64,000 nucleotides of DNA from Candidatus Dormiibacterota bacterium (GTDB taxonomy: Bacteria; Chloroflexota; Dormibacteria; Aeolococcales; Aeolococcaceae), in contig PMOL01000011.1 of NCBI GenBank assembly GCA_003162415.1, positions 20,701 to 84,700 on the forward strand, given 5' to 3'. Of this stretch, positions 1-9,122 are shown one piece after another. The translations under genes were made by a program, and so were the position numbers. The notes under the pieces were generated by a model. It saw nothing but the letters and a program-made list of their open reading frames with translations. It was not told the DNA's origin and did not search any database. Within the stretch, counting starts at the first letter, position 1; each line of letters opens with the position of its first letter.

Positions 1-407
1 ACTCCGTGGAACTCATCTTGGATCCGCTCGTTGTGCTCGGATTTCTTGAAATAGGGCAGGACGTCGTTCCAACCCCAGCCGTCGTTGCCCAACTGCTCCC
101 AACCGTCGAAGTCGGCACGATTGCCTCGGAGATACACCGTTGTGTTCATCGAGGAGCTACCGCCGATCATCAGGCCGCGCGGCCAGTAAACCTCTCGCTC
201 GTTAAGTTGGTGTTCGGGTGCCGTAAAATACGACCAATCCTTAGACGACCAAAAGAGTTCGGGGAACGCGTTCGGTACTCTGACGTCCCGGCTATTGTCC
301 GCCAAGCCCGCCTCCAGCAGCAGCACGCGAACAGTCGGATCCTCAGTGAGGCGATTGGCGAGAACGCAGCCTGCCGACCCCGCTCCGACGACGATGTAGT
401 CGAACAC
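1..407 (-). CDS. GMC-family FAD oxidoreductase, N-terminal part (cut by window edge)
   Basis: Reading the minus strand from a GTG at 407, the protein opens with an FAD Rossmann motif (VGAGSAG, about residues 6-12). A GMC signature follows ([19 protein letters not shown], about residues 78-96), then [11 protein letters not shown]. This is the choline dehydrogenase/alcohol oxidase family, whose members oxidise an alcohol or aldehyde with FAD. About 135 residues are visible; the remaining two thirds, with the catalytic His, lie beyond position 1. The gene starts 38 bp from a 32-bp perfect palindrome (446-477) that may be its operator. The family is clear; the substrate is not. Confidence 0.85.
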   Translation of the reverse strand, partial: MFDYIVVGAGSAGCVLANRLTEDPTVRVLLLEAGLADNSRDVRVPNAFPELFWSSKDWSYFTAPEHQLNEREVYWPRGLMIGGSSSMNTTVYLRGNRADFDGWEQLGNDGWGWNDVLPYFKKSEHNERIQDEFHG

Positions 408-445
408 CAGGCTAGCTTAATGCTCTAGCTCGTAAGTTTGCGCGC

Positions 446-477
446 GACACTTATCGCGTGATCACGCGATAAGTGTC
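446..477. promoter_or_regulatory. 32-bp perfect palindrome upstream of the GMC oxidoreductase
   Basis: The arms gacacttatcgcgtga and tcacgcgataagtgtc are exact reverse complements with no spacer. The palindrome sits between the divergently exposed start of the GMC oxidoreductase (407) and an otherwise empty 215-bp stretch. No T-run follows on either strand, so an operator for a dimeric regulator (for example TetR or GntR type) is more likely than a terminator. The cognate regulator is not evident in the window. Confidence 0.7.
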
Positions 478-692
478 CGCTCCCGGCGCGCATATCGAGG
501 CGGCTCTAGACACAAAGCGTACGACGTTCCGTGCCCCACGAGACAGCGGACGCGGCGTTCTTTGAGCCGACGACATCCTAGACTCGACGAGAACTGACTA
601 GGCCGCTCAAAGGTGTGACCGCAGCGATCTGTTTCTAACAGCCGCCAACTTTGCGGGACGGCTGGGAGCTACCGAAGTGGTCACAGCGGTGT

Positions 693-1997
693 TTAGTCGC
701 CTTCACCGACCACGAACGGAAACGGGGGGGATGTCCCAGGCTCCTCGGAGATCTCGGGTAGACCTGGATCAGCCGCCTTGAGTTTCCGGAGTCGGGACAT
801 GGCGAGCAGGCCGATACCGGCGGCTACGAGACACGCGACGCCGCCGGTGGCGAGACCAACCGGCGCATTCGTCACCTGAACGATCCAGCCGATGAGAGGT
901 CCGCCAACCGGGGTCGAGCCTGCGAACGACACCGCCCACAGACCCATCACGCGTCCACGCATGGAGGGTGCGGCCTCAAGCTGCAGTGTGGTGTTTCCTG
1001 TTGCGAGAAAGGTGACGGCCGCCCACCCGGTCGCGGCCATGGCTACGAATGCGACGGTGATTGTCGGCGAAAGGGCGGAACACAGCATCGCCACGCCGAA
1101 TGCAGCGCCGGCAAAGGTCATGGGTCTGAGCCCAGTACGCCCACGCGTCGCGGTCACCAGACCTCCGAAAATGGCCCCGAAGCCCATGGCCGCCGTAAGG
1201 AAACCGTAGGTTGTGGCGTTGCCGTGGAATGTCTGAGCGGCAAACACTGGCAAGGTAACCTGGAATTCATATGCGATGGTGCCGACGATGAGCGCCATGA
1301 GCAGCGGCACCCACAGTCGCGGCTCCCCCGCCACATATCGAAAACCCTCGCGCAACTGTCCCCTCGCGCGGTGCGCCGGTGGGCTTCGGTTGAGAGCGAT
1401 GGTGTCCATCGAGGTAAGCGAGTACACGACCGCGACGAAACTCACCGAGTTAGCCAAGAAGCAAACACCGACGCCGACTGTGGCGATCAGCAACCCCGCC
1501 ACAGCCGGCCCCAGAGCTCGCGCCACATTCACCATTGTCGAGTTGAGGCTCACCGCATTGCGGAGCTGGTCAGGCCCGACCATCTCGAGTACGAATGACT
1601 GGCGGGTGGGGTTCTCGAAGCAGTTGTTGAGGCCGAGCACGATCGCGAGAACGCATATCTCCCAGAAGATCACGGCGTGGGTGATCACGAGAACGCCGAG
1701 AACGAGCGCCTGCAGCCCCATCATGGACTGGAGGATGACCATGAGCCGACGCTTGTCGATGCGATCGGCGATGAGTCCGCCGTAAGGGCCGATGACCAGC
1801 ACTGGTAACGTCTGCAAGGCCAGTACGAATCCAATGGCCGGTGCGGAGTGCGTGAGCGTGAAGACCAACCACGACTGCGCGACTGTCTGCATCCACGTTC
1901 CGATCAGCGAGGTGCTCTGGCCGAAGAAGTAGCGCCTGAAGTTGGGGACCGTAAGCGCTGCGAACGTGCGCCGACTAATCGCGAGTAGTCGCCTCAA
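693..1997 (-). CDS. MFS exporter (DHA3/EntS-like)
   Basis: A 434-residue integral membrane protein with about 12 hydrophobic segments. The N-terminal NFRRYFFGQSTSLIGTWMQT and the loop GLIADRIDKRR are typical of the EntS/MFS_3 group of drug or siderophore exporters. The second half begins near residue 215 after a charged loop, and the C-terminus is hydrophilic. The start is TTG at 1997, one base after the TGA of the MarR gene (TGAtTTG), so the two are translationally coupled. A MarR-MFS pair normally means efflux of a small toxic compound that is also the MarR ligand. Substrate unknown. Confidence 0.85.
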   Translation of the reverse strand: MRRLLAISRRTFAALTVPNFRRYFFGQSTSLIGTWMQTVAQSWLVFTLTHSAPAIGFVLALQTLPVLVIGPYGGLIADRIDKRRLMVILQSMMGLQALVLGVLVITHAVIFWEICVLAIVLGLNNCFENPTRQSFVLEMVGPDQLRNAVSLNSTMVNVARALGPAVAGLLIATVGVGVCFLANSVSFVAVVYSLTSMDTIALNRSPPAHRARGQLREGFRYVAGEPRLWVPLLMALIVGTIAYEFQVTLPVFAAQTFHGNATTYGFLTAAMGFGAIFGGLVTATRGRTGLRPMTFAGAAFGVAMLCSALSPTITVAFVAMAATGWAAVTFLATGNTTLQLEAAPSMRGRVMGLWAVSFAGSTPVGGPLIGWIVQVTNAPVGLATGGVACLVAAGIGLLAMSRLRKLKAADPGLPEISEEPGTSPPFPFVVGEGD

Positions 1998-1998
1998 A

Positions 1999-2499
1999 TC
2001 ACCTGCTCGAGTTCATCGTGGTCAGCTCACGCTGGAGCAACCGCTCCGCTAACTCCTCAAGGACGGGAATGGCTTCTGAGAGTGCGGCTCGCTGTGCTCC
2101 ATCCAGATTTCGAAGCTGCCTCGACAGAGCGTCCGTTCGTTCTGAACGAATCCGCTCGAGCAACCGATGCCCTTTGTCAGTCGAGCTGATACGGGAGACA
2201 CGCCGGTCGGTCGCGTCGCGAAGTCGTCGGACGAGCCCCAACGCTTCGAGGTTTGGAATGAGTCGGGAGAGCATCGTTGGATTCAAGCCCACGTCGGCGG
2301 CGAGGTCCGAGAGACGCATCGGCCCGCGGCGCTCGGCCGCAACGAGAACATCTACTTCCGATGGCGTCAGCGCATCGGCCGCAGCGCTGGCCCGCAGCCG
2401 CTTTGACAGGCGGCCAACCGCCATACGTAAACGCGCCGCGCTCAACCCGTCGCCAAGCTCTTGCAAAGAAGGTCCCTCGTATTCGCGTTGTCCGCCCAT
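1999..2499 (-). CDS. MarR-family transcriptional regulator
   Basis: A 166-residue winged-helix protein. LTPSEVDVLVAAERRGPMRL starts the wHTH, LSDLAADVGLNPTMLSRLIP is the recognition region, and the wing contains RRLRDATDRRVSRIS with the characteristic DxRxxxIxxT-like pattern. A C-terminal dimerisation helix follows. It is the first gene of a two-gene unit with the MFS exporter and probably represses its own promoter, lying between 2500 and the eroded region upstream. Ligand unknown. Confidence 0.88.
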   Translation of the reverse strand: MGGQREYEGPSLQELGDGLSAARLRMAVGRLSKRLRASAAADALTPSEVDVLVAAERRGPMRLSDLAADVGLNPTMLSRLIPNLEALGLVRRLRDATDRRVSRISSTDKGHRLLERIRSERTDALSRQLRNLDGAQRAALSEAIPVLEELAERLLQRELTTMNSSR

Positions 2500-2510
2500 T
2501 TACGGGTGTG

Positions 2511-2683
2511 CTAGCAACTATCATATCGGGACTTTTCACGCAGCAAGCGAGGGCGGTACCTGGCTTGGAGTCGATCGACCAGCCCACCACCCTGCGCGAC
2601 GACGCGTCGAGGACGACGGCGTAGTACATCCTCCCTCTCGTGTCGGATGCTCGGTGATGTCAGTGACCGACAACTGCCATATG
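2511..2683 (-). mobile_element. IS3-family transposase fragment (integrase core)
   Basis: Two minus-strand frames read together give QLSVTDITEHPTREG followed by MYYAVVLDASSRRVVGWSID. This is the first catalytic Asp region of an IS3-type DDE integrase core (VTDITEHPTREGK..Y.AVVLD..SRRVVGW). One base is missing between the two halves, so the reading frame is broken near 2630. Only about 45 codons survive; no terminal inverted repeats or second ORF can be seen. Its upstream edge joins the methylase fragment directly at about 2680. Confidence 0.7.
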
Positions 2684-2960
2684 GCGGGGAGGTCAACACG
2701 AGAGCGACCCGACCACGGATCGAGGCTGGCATTAGCGATCCGAGTGCACGCGCATCACCGGCGTGGACCTCGCCAGTGCCCGTAGCACCGAACGCCTCCG
2801 CCAGCGCAAGGTTGCCTACGGCGACTTCCGCCCAGCGTGGCTTGCCGTCGACACCTACGGCCTTACGGCCGAGGTGCATCGCCTCCACCAGCGTGGTCCC
2901 GATCCCGCACATGGGGTCGAGCACGATGCCGACCGCGCTTCTTCATCGCGATACAGCTCG
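2677..2960 (-). pseudogene. DNA N6/N4-methyltransferase fragment
   Basis: The minus strand encodes LDPMCGIGTTLVEAMHLGRK (SAM-binding motif I), then GVDGKPRW, HAGDARAL and LVLTSPPYG (catalytic motif IV of amino-methyltransferases). The frame then runs straight into IS3-derived sequence at TSPPYG. The target-recognition part is missing on one side and the N-terminus on the other, so this is a remnant of a solitary or restriction-type DNA methylase. No partner endonuclease is visible. Confidence 0.65.
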
Positions 2961-3146
2961 TAGACTGGGAATCGGCGTGGCTCCCGAGGTCTTGCGACAC
3001 GTCGTCGGCTAAGTGACGAGGCTCCTTCTGTGGACGACTCCCAGTGCGCGCTCAATCGCATTGCGGCTTGATTGCGGGCGGTGACGTGGACTAGCGTTCA
3101 CGGCGCGACAACCCTGCTCCCATTTCGCCGAAACGGCAACACCTGC

Positions 3147-3371
3147 TCACTCTGGTCCTCCCTCTGCGATCCAACGCCTCAGGAGCTCGACCTTCTCCTC
3201 GGGCCACCTATCGTCGCACGGCATGTCACCGTTCTCGATCCGGTCCAGGATCGCCGGCCCGCTTCCGCGTACATCGTCGGCGTTCCAGAGATCGAAGGCC
3301 CAGATCATTTCTCCCCGATCCTTCTCGCGGAACAGAGCCTTGACATCTTCAAATGTTAGTACCTCTTCCAC
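3147..3371 (-). CDS. small conserved hypothetical protein (74 aa)
   Basis: A GTG at 3371 sits behind a good ribosome site (aaaaggag, 6-7 bases upstream). The 74-residue acidic protein contains LTFEDVKALFREKDRGEMIW, then FDLWNADDVRGS, ILDRIENGDMPCDDRWPEEK and ends LLRRWIAEGGPE. The MPCD..WP..KV..LRRWI.EG ending resembles small uncharacterised proteins that look like haem-less cytochrome-c-type or planctomycete-type C-terminal modules; that comparison is from memory. It lies immediately downstream of the broken luciferase-like gene (11 bp), so it may once have been co-transcribed with it. Confidence 0.6.
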   Translation of the reverse strand: MEEVLTFEDVKALFREKDRGEMIWAFDLWNADDVRGSGPAILDRIENGDMPCDDRWPEEKVELLRRWIAEGGPE

Positions 3372-3381
3372 CAGGCTCCTT

Positions 3382-3992
3382 TTAGGCCGCCGACGGCGTC
3401 GATGCCGACAGGACAACTCTGGATGTCTCGAGCTGCTCAAGAATGTTAGCGGCGTCACGCTGCCTCCATTGGAACTCGATAATCAGGTAATCGATCCCCG
3501 TCCGCTTTGCGAAGGCGTCGATCCGCTCGCGGACCTCGGTCGCGCCGCCCGCAAATACCCAGTCGAGGACGACGTGCCGCGTAATCCCGACACCTTGGAG
3601 TTCCTGCGTAGACTGGGTAGCGGTAGGGCCAGTGTTCCGAGCATCTCGTTCGTAGTCCGTCTCCATCGTTGCAATAAAAGCGTTCACTTCCGAGGCATTG
3701 CCTATCCAGGCCCGGCGCATCACCGCGACTGTCCCAGGCTCGGTTCCGATTTCGTGACAAAACCCCCAGTGTCTCGTGATGTCCTGGCAATTCGGGAGAA
3801 ACCAGCGACGGACCCGAGGACCCAGCCCGTCGGCGAGCCTTGCCCCGCGCTTGATGCCGACCATCGAGCCCGTGCCCACCCACCTATGTTCTCGATGGTG
3901 GCATCGTCGGGCATATTTCGAACGCCAGCTCCATACGCGAGAACATTCCTGACGGTAATAGTCTCCTTACGTTGGCAGCGCATTCTGGCCAA
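3382..3992 (-). pseudogene. luciferase-like (LLM) flavin monooxygenase, truncated and frameshifted
   Basis: The longest frame (3382-3879) carries TGSMVGIKRGARLADGLGPR, MRRAWIGNASEVNAFIATME and LDWVFAGGATEVRERIDAFA, the C-terminal third of a bacterial-luciferase-like oxidoreductase. The segment just upstream (ATIENIGGW) continues the same fold in another frame, with one base apparently lost in the GGTGGGTGGGC run near 3882. The N-terminal two thirds are absent. An intact relative of this superfamily lies at 6943-7926. Confidence 0.65.
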
Positions 3993-4140
3993 TATTTTCC
4001 TACTGAACCGTCCTAGTCGATCAATCCGCGGTCCGCCTGCAAACGAACGGCAACCATCGGCAGAGTCGGGATTCGGCCAATGCGCCCACCGTCACTTTCG
4101 ACCGACTGCGATGAGGTTGCCGGTCAAACTGGTACCCGCA

Positions 4141-5397
4141 TTATGCAGAGAGCGGCCCGTTTGCTGGAGGCGCGGTGAACAGAATGGGAAACCGGGAATA
4201 TCTCTGCTGTCTCCCTCCTGGGCGCAGCACGGGCGGATCGTCGGGGTCGAGCCGAACACCTAGCTCGAGAAGTCGACGGACGATGCGCACAACGCTGCCA
4301 ACCGCGTCATCGAGGTGAGCATCGTCCGAGTGCTCATCATGCGAGGTGGCCAAGGGACGACCGATGCATTTGTGCGCCCCGCCACCGAAGCCGAAGGCAT
4401 ATGGTCTGACACCAATCGCGAACTCTCTGCGTGGATTAAACTCGGCGGCATCTGCGCCAAAGATTCCCGGATCACGGTTTACTGCGACGAGGTCGATGAA
4501 TATTTCGCGGCCCGCAGGAATCGTTCGCCCAGTTGATAGAACAACCTCCTGATACGCGGACTTCATGAGACCGGGTATAGGATGGAGCCGGATCGCCTCG
4601 AAGACCGCTCGCTGAACGAATTCTAGGTCATTGTGCTTGCCTCGGTCCTCGGAGTGCTTCTCGAACCACTCATCAAGGTGATGAACAGCTGTCGCAACTG
4701 CCATCGTGCTCGTACCCGTCATAGCTGAGAAGAACAAGAGGACTTCGCGCAGGATGACGTCGCGCGGACGTTCGGGGAGGTGCAGCAGAAGAGTCGTGAT
4801 CAGATCATTCGGGAGCTCGTCAAGCGCCGTCGCGTCGCGCTCAATCCGCTCGACTAAAGCAAGGCGCCTGTCATATGCCACCGTGAAGACGCGGCGATCG
4901 AACTCTTCTACCGCATTGAGGCACTCTTGCCGCTCTTGCTCGATGTCGCCTTCCTTCCACCGGAGCGCAGACGCTATGGACGACATACGCATGAACTCGC
5001 CCAAGCTCTCCCACCACGCGCTCTCGTCCTCGACATCCAAGCCCAAAAACGCTGCTGTCAATGGCAGTAGGGTGAACTGCGAGAGCCTGATCAGGTCGGC
5101 GCTAACCGGCGCTCGCTCCGACGCGGCGAATAGATCCCGCAGCTGTCGCTCGAGCGACGCATCCAAGACCTCGTGCTCGAAACGCAAGAGGTTGGGTCGG
5201 GCGAAGAGCGGATTCTCGATTCGTCGCCGGGCCGTGTGGACCTGTCCGTTGAGCGTGCTCAGGATGTCCTTCTTCCACGGCATGAACTCGACTTCATTAT
5301 CCGTCGCTTGGCGAACGTGCTTGGAAACTACGAGTTCCGAAGCCTCCTCGTAAGAGACCACCGGTACCATGTTCGCCAGTCGCCTACTTGGATCCAT
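4141..5397 (-). CDS. cytochrome P450
   Basis: A 418-residue soluble P450. The haem loop is FGFGGGAHKCIGRPLA with the ligand Cys at about 344. The K-helix ExxR is E267-R270 (EAIRLHP). The I-helix is LFFSAMTGTSTM, where the usual acidic residue before the Thr is not obvious. Segment 351-375, after the haem loop, is unusually rich in His and Asp but stays in frame with the final LLELGVRLDPDDPP, so the gene appears intact. No ferredoxin or ferredoxin reductase is next to it. A luciferase-like pseudogene and an IS30 remnant flank it, so it is an isolated accessory oxygenase. Confidence 0.88.
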   Translation of the reverse strand: MDPSRRLANMVPVVSYEEASELVVSKHVRQATDNEVEFMPWKKDILSTLNGQVHTARRRIENPLFARPNLLRFEHEVLDASLERQLRDLFAASERAPVSADLIRLSQFTLLPLTAAFLGLDVEDESAWWESLGEFMRMSSIASALRWKEGDIEQERQECLNAVEEFDRRVFTVAYDRRLALVERIERDATALDELPNDLITTLLLHLPERPRDVILREVLLFFSAMTGTSTMAVATAVHHLDEWFEKHSEDRGKHNDLEFVQRAVFEAIRLHPIPGLMKSAYQEVVLSTGRTIPAGREIFIDLVAVNRDPGIFGADAAEFNPRREFAIGVRPYAFGFGGGAHKCIGRPLATSHDEHSDDAHLDDAVGSVVRIVRRLLELGVRLDPDDPPVLRPGGRQQRYSRFPILFTAPPANGPLSA

Positions 5398-5528
5398 CAG
5401 CCTCCCCTTGGATACAGGGCCGGGCCACTCGCACCAGTGTGCAGAAGGTTACTACACGGGAGCACATTCGGCCAACTGGTCGGTCTGCTCCAACAGAAAG
5501 CCGCCCGCGTCGGCGGTCCGCTGATACG

Positions 5529-6030
5529 CTAACTCCCACGCTCGAGCGCCCAGCGGGCATGTGGTTTTAGCCTACGCAGCTTCCGAGATATGGCGACATG
5601 TGCCACGCTGAGGTCTGTCCCCTTCGGGAAGTGAAGGCGAAGCAGCCCATTCCTGTTCTCGTTGGTGCCACGCTGCCACAGGCTTTGCGGATCGTAGAAG
5701 AAGATCCTGCAAGCAACGCCGCTGCGCATCCTGCCCCATCTCGGCACCCTGGTCCCATGTGAGGGAACGACGCAGCTGCTCGGGCAGCATCGTGATGGTG
5801 CAAGCGTTTGCCGGCCGCTCAGCCTCGGCCCCGTGACCGGCGAGCGCAGGACCGTTCGTGAGACGTGCGGCGCCATGCCCCTACATACGCGGCAAGTGCA
5901 GCAGCGTCGTGAGCCGTGTGGTGCGCTCAAACGAGCGTGCCGATCGCCGAACTACCGAGCGCCAGAATGAGATGGCGTTCCCAGTGACCTGGGATCGCTC
6001 GACCGACACCTGTGCGGGGCTCCCGGGTTG
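5529..6030 (-). mobile_element. IS30-family transposase remnant
   Basis: Translating the minus strand and switching frames recovers the IS30 DDE domain in order. The pieces are RAIPGHWERHLILALGSSAI, ERTTRLTTLLHLPRM, LPEQLRRSLTWDQGAEMGQD, FFYDPQSLWQRGTNENRNGL and LHFPKGTDLSV. At least four frameshifts separate them, and the N-terminal HTH is missing. No intact inverted repeats are visible. The element is dead and marks an old insertion between the P450 and the next gene. Confidence 0.8.
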
Positions 6031-6145
6031 GGTCCACGTCGACCATGCTACTCCGACGCTGGTGTTCACAACAGTAAGCGTCAGGCGCCTCGAAAGTGAA
6101 AGCCATGTTCGTCAAGAATCCCGTTTGCACGGCTGGGGGATCCAA

Positions 6146-6676
6146 CTATGGGACCTCGCGTTCAATCCTCAGCGAATCGATCAGTACATGGCACAGATGG
6201 TACCAACCAACGGTGAGTGCAAGTTCGACAACCTGTTGCGGAGGGAACGCCCCACTCACGTCCGCTAGTGCCTCATCGGTGACGTGATGACGGAGCGTGG
6301 CCTCCTCTGCAAATCGCAACACCATCCGTTGGGCCGACGAGAAGTTCGACGACGCGCGCCAGTGGGTTATGTCGTCCAGTTGTGCAGCAGTGACCCCCGC
6401 CTCCATGGCCAATGGCTCGTGGTGATGTCGCTCGTAGTCGTTGTCGTACGTCGTCGCGATCATGACAACCACCAACTCCCTGAGGTCGGCAGGTAGCGTT
6501 GAGCTATCCCGGACGCGCCTCGACATCGTCATGAAGTCGGAGAGAGCATCGGGTGCATTGGCGAGGACGCGATGCAGATTGAGGATCCTTCCTCGCAACG
6601 CCGTAATCGCCGACGAAAGCTCTGCAAGATCACCAGAGGCGCATTCGAGGTCGACATACGGCACTGGGCGGATCAC
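6146..6676 (-). CDS. carboxymuconolactone decarboxylase-family protein
   Basis: A 176-residue all-helical protein. The core MTMSRRVRDSSTLPADLREL, then TYDNDYERHHHEPLAMEAGV and LRFAEEATLRHHVTDEAL match the AhpD/CMD fold. The family AhpD CxxC pair is absent, as in the CMD-like subgroup, while the ExxHH cluster is present. Such proteins sit in aromatic or xenobiotic operons as decarboxylases or peroxidase-like partners. It starts ATG at 6676, divergent from the luciferase-like gene at 6943 with a 236-bp intergenic region between them that probably carries both promoters. Confidence 0.8.
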   Translation of the reverse strand: MIRPVPYVDLECASGDLAELSSAITALRGRILNLHRVLANAPDALSDFMTMSRRVRDSSTLPADLRELVVVMIATTYDNDYERHHHEPLAMEAGVTAAQLDDITHWRASSNFSSAQRMVLRFAEEATLRHHVTDEALADVSGAFPPQQVVELALTVGWYHLCHVLIDSLRIEREVP

Positions 6677-6942
6677 GTCGTTTCCAACATCGGTCGCTCC
6701 TCGCTCGCGCGGTACTGCGCGATGTAATGGCGGAACCCTTCACACAACCAGGGCACGGCTCATGCGCTCGAGGTGGCCTGCCGCAGTCCTCGTCGTGCAC
6801 GATCTCTGCAAGACAACCACGCGCTGGGAACGCCAAGTCCATCGGTCGGTATCGAAGCGCGGGACGGAGCCTCCTTCAGCTCTGACGAAGAGTAGCGACG
6901 TCATCACAGGTCTTGGTGTATGTAACATTTGTCGTTATGGGC

Positions 6943-7926
6943 ATGCGCCTCGCCGTAGTATCGCCGGTTTATAGTGTTCGAAGGGCGCAACAGGTCGCCG
7001 TGGCAGCAGAAAGAGCGGGCTATTGGGGCGTGGGTGTTCCAGATACCGCACCCAGGCTTTATCAAGGTACATATCCCATCGTTACGGCTTGCCTCTTGAG
7101 TACGAGTCGAGTTCACGTCGGACCGTTTGTCACGAACCCTGTTACCCGTCATTGGTCGATCCATACGTCGAATGCTCGCGCGCTGACAGAGCTTGGGCCC
7201 GGCCGGTTTTTCCTCGGCGTGTCGACCGGCGATGGCGCTGTTCACTCTGTGGGGCTAAAGCCGGCTACCTGGTCGGAGGTCGAGCGCTTCGTCGAGTTGT
7301 TCAAATCTGGTACGTCCGATGACGTTCCAGTGTTTGTCGCTACATCTGGACCACGCGGAGCTAACGTCGCGGGGCGTGTGGCAAGCGACGCGGTCTTCTC
7401 GCAGGGATTCGATAGGACGGCGCTTCGTACGGCGATCAGCCGAGCGAGTCAGGCACGATCCGAAGAAGGAATTCAAGCGCCGCTCAGAAAGTGGACCAAC
7501 GTGCAGGTCTGCGTAGTCCCTCGCGGAGCTGACTTGAGGTCGGTGCGAGCGTACCTCAGGGGCCGCGCGTATGGACATGCTCGATACCGGTTCGACCTTA
7601 CGTTCGACGAGAAGAATGTCCCTGAGGAGTGGCAGCCCGTCCTGCGTGAACGCTTTGCGCACTACGACTACACATTCCACGGGAGTTCCGCTTCTGACAA
7701 TCCAAATTCGCGACTATTCGAAGATCGGCCCGACATTGAAGACTACCTGATCGACCGCTCATTCGTTGTCGGCTCCCTGGATGATTGCGCGGAGCGCCTT
7801 GCAAAGTTGGCGCTCGACGTCGGTCTTGATGGATTCTGGCTCGGTTTTCAGTCCCCGACACGGGAACTCGATCCCCTCGCTCAACTACTGCCCATTGCGA
7901 GTGCGCTCCAAGAGCTGACATCGTAG
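6943..7926 (+). CDS. LLM-class flavin/F420-dependent oxidoreductase
   Basis: A 327-residue TIM-barrel luciferase-like protein. It opens MRLAVVSPVYSVRRAQQVAV, with AERAGYWGVGVPDTAP, VHVGPFVTNPVTRH and GPGRFFLGVSTGDGA in order, typical of F420-dependent oxidoreductases of the MER/luciferase superfamily. The C-terminal helices end at LLPIASALQEL. ATG 6943 gives the family-typical start; a TTG at 6913 or ATG at 6937 is also possible, and no strong ribosome site decides between them. It is the only plus-strand gene in the first 22 kb. Whether it uses F420 or FMN cannot be seen. Confidence 0.85.
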   Translation: MRLAVVSPVYSVRRAQQVAVAAERAGYWGVGVPDTAPRLYQGTYPIVTACLLSTSRVHVGPFVTNPVTRHWSIHTSNARALTELGPGRFFLGVSTGDGAVHSVGLKPATWSEVERFVELFKSGTSDDVPVFVATSGPRGANVAGRVASDAVFSQGFDRTALRTAISRASQARSEEGIQAPLRKWTNVQVCVVPRGADLRSVRAYLRGRAYGHARYRFDLTFDEKNVPEEWQPVLRERFAHYDYTFHGSSASDNPNSRLFEDRPDIEDYLIDRSFVVGSLDDCAERLAKLALDVGLDGFWLGFQSPTRELDPLAQLLPIASALQELTS

Positions 7927-7997
7927 TCATATCCATGCACGCTGCCGGTGCTCCACATGGTTGGCGGAGACGCCTGGGTGCCCGTTGCCATTACCTT

Positions 7998-8960
7998 TCA
8001 GGGGCTACCGGCTACCGCGGCACGGTCAGGTGCTTCGGTCTCTGTCGCAGGTGTTCTCGGCACATCACCGTTCGGCGCGTCTGCCCGAGCCCGCGCCGGG
8101 CGGCTTTGTTTCAGCGCCCCGGAAACCCCGCCAGTCACCGCTCCGAGAACTCCCACGACCAGAAGCACCGCGGCGACGCCTCGCGGAAATGTGAACTGCT
8201 CACTAAATGCAGCCACGACGACCAGCGCTGCGAGCGTGGCCAGCGCCAAGGCACCATCGTCCGCAAAGAGTCCGCAAACCTCGCGAACGGCCACGCGCAA
8301 CAACGGGAGGATGCCCGGCATGGCCCGAATGTGGAAACGCTCACGGCGCATCAGGATATGAACCATGATCAATGACGCCAAGCCGTAAACCGCTATCAAC
8401 GCAAGCCGGCTGAGGTCCTCGCGCCACCAGGCCACTCGGATGCCCTCACGCCCGAAGAACGCGAGCACACTGCCGACCACGACCGTCATGGCGTTTCCGG
8501 GACCGCAGTGAGTGGACGCCGAAGAGCGATCTCGGCTCCGACAACGAAGGCCAGCGACGCGCCAGCTCCTATTACCGCAGATCCGACGTCCTGGAGATCG
8601 CCAAGCGCGACGACGATGAACACCACCTCAAGTCCCTCAACGAAGACTCCGCCAATCGACCTGGCGACTCCGACGCGGTCGATCCATCTAGGCGGCCCTC
8701 AGCATCGCCTTCGTGGCGTGCGTCAAATATCTTCGCATCATCGTATAGCGACTTCAGTCCGCTTGCCCGAACGATCGCCTTCTGCAACCACCTTAGTCCG
8801 AAGAGGAGCAAGAAGACACCAACGACTGTGCGTGCACCGCTGATTCAGAGATGTGCGGTGAGTTCGCCATCGAAGCCGACGATCAATACGATCAACATCA
8901 CGAGCGCAGCGGCGGCGCCGGCAAAGGCGCTCCACCGACCTTTGAGGAGGCCGACAACGC
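7998..8960 (-). pseudogene. degraded multi-spanning membrane protein (COG4280-like)
   Basis: Minus-strand pieces in successive frames restore one membrane protein. They are GRWSAFAGAAAALVMLIVLI, a TGA inside the frame near 8853, TVVGVFLLLFGLRWLQKAIV, then a shift to SIGGVFVEGLEVVFIVVALG and ALRRPLTAVPETP, then another shift to MTVVVGSVLAFFGREGIRVA and a Pro/Ala-rich tail. The order TM-GARTVVG..LR.LQKA-F.EGLEV matches uncharacterised COG4280-type proteins distantly like FTR1 permeases (from memory). One stop and at least two frameshifts mean it is not functional, although the last 163 codons remain open. Confidence 0.55.
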
Positions 8961-9122
8961 AATGGGAAGAGCTCCGACCCACTCAACGCCAGGTGCGCCC
9001 AAACGGCGCGCCCATTACAAGGATGCTTATCTACACACTCGCCTCCGAGCGACAATCATCGCACAACACCGATCGGATGGCACCCCAGCCAAACGCGGCG
9101 CGACTGTGATGCTTTATCTCAG

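Noticed and set aside
4706..5353. 215-codon plus-strand open frame
   Set aside because: Entirely antisense to the P450 gene, rich in Ser/Arg, with no domain; a shadow of the real gene.
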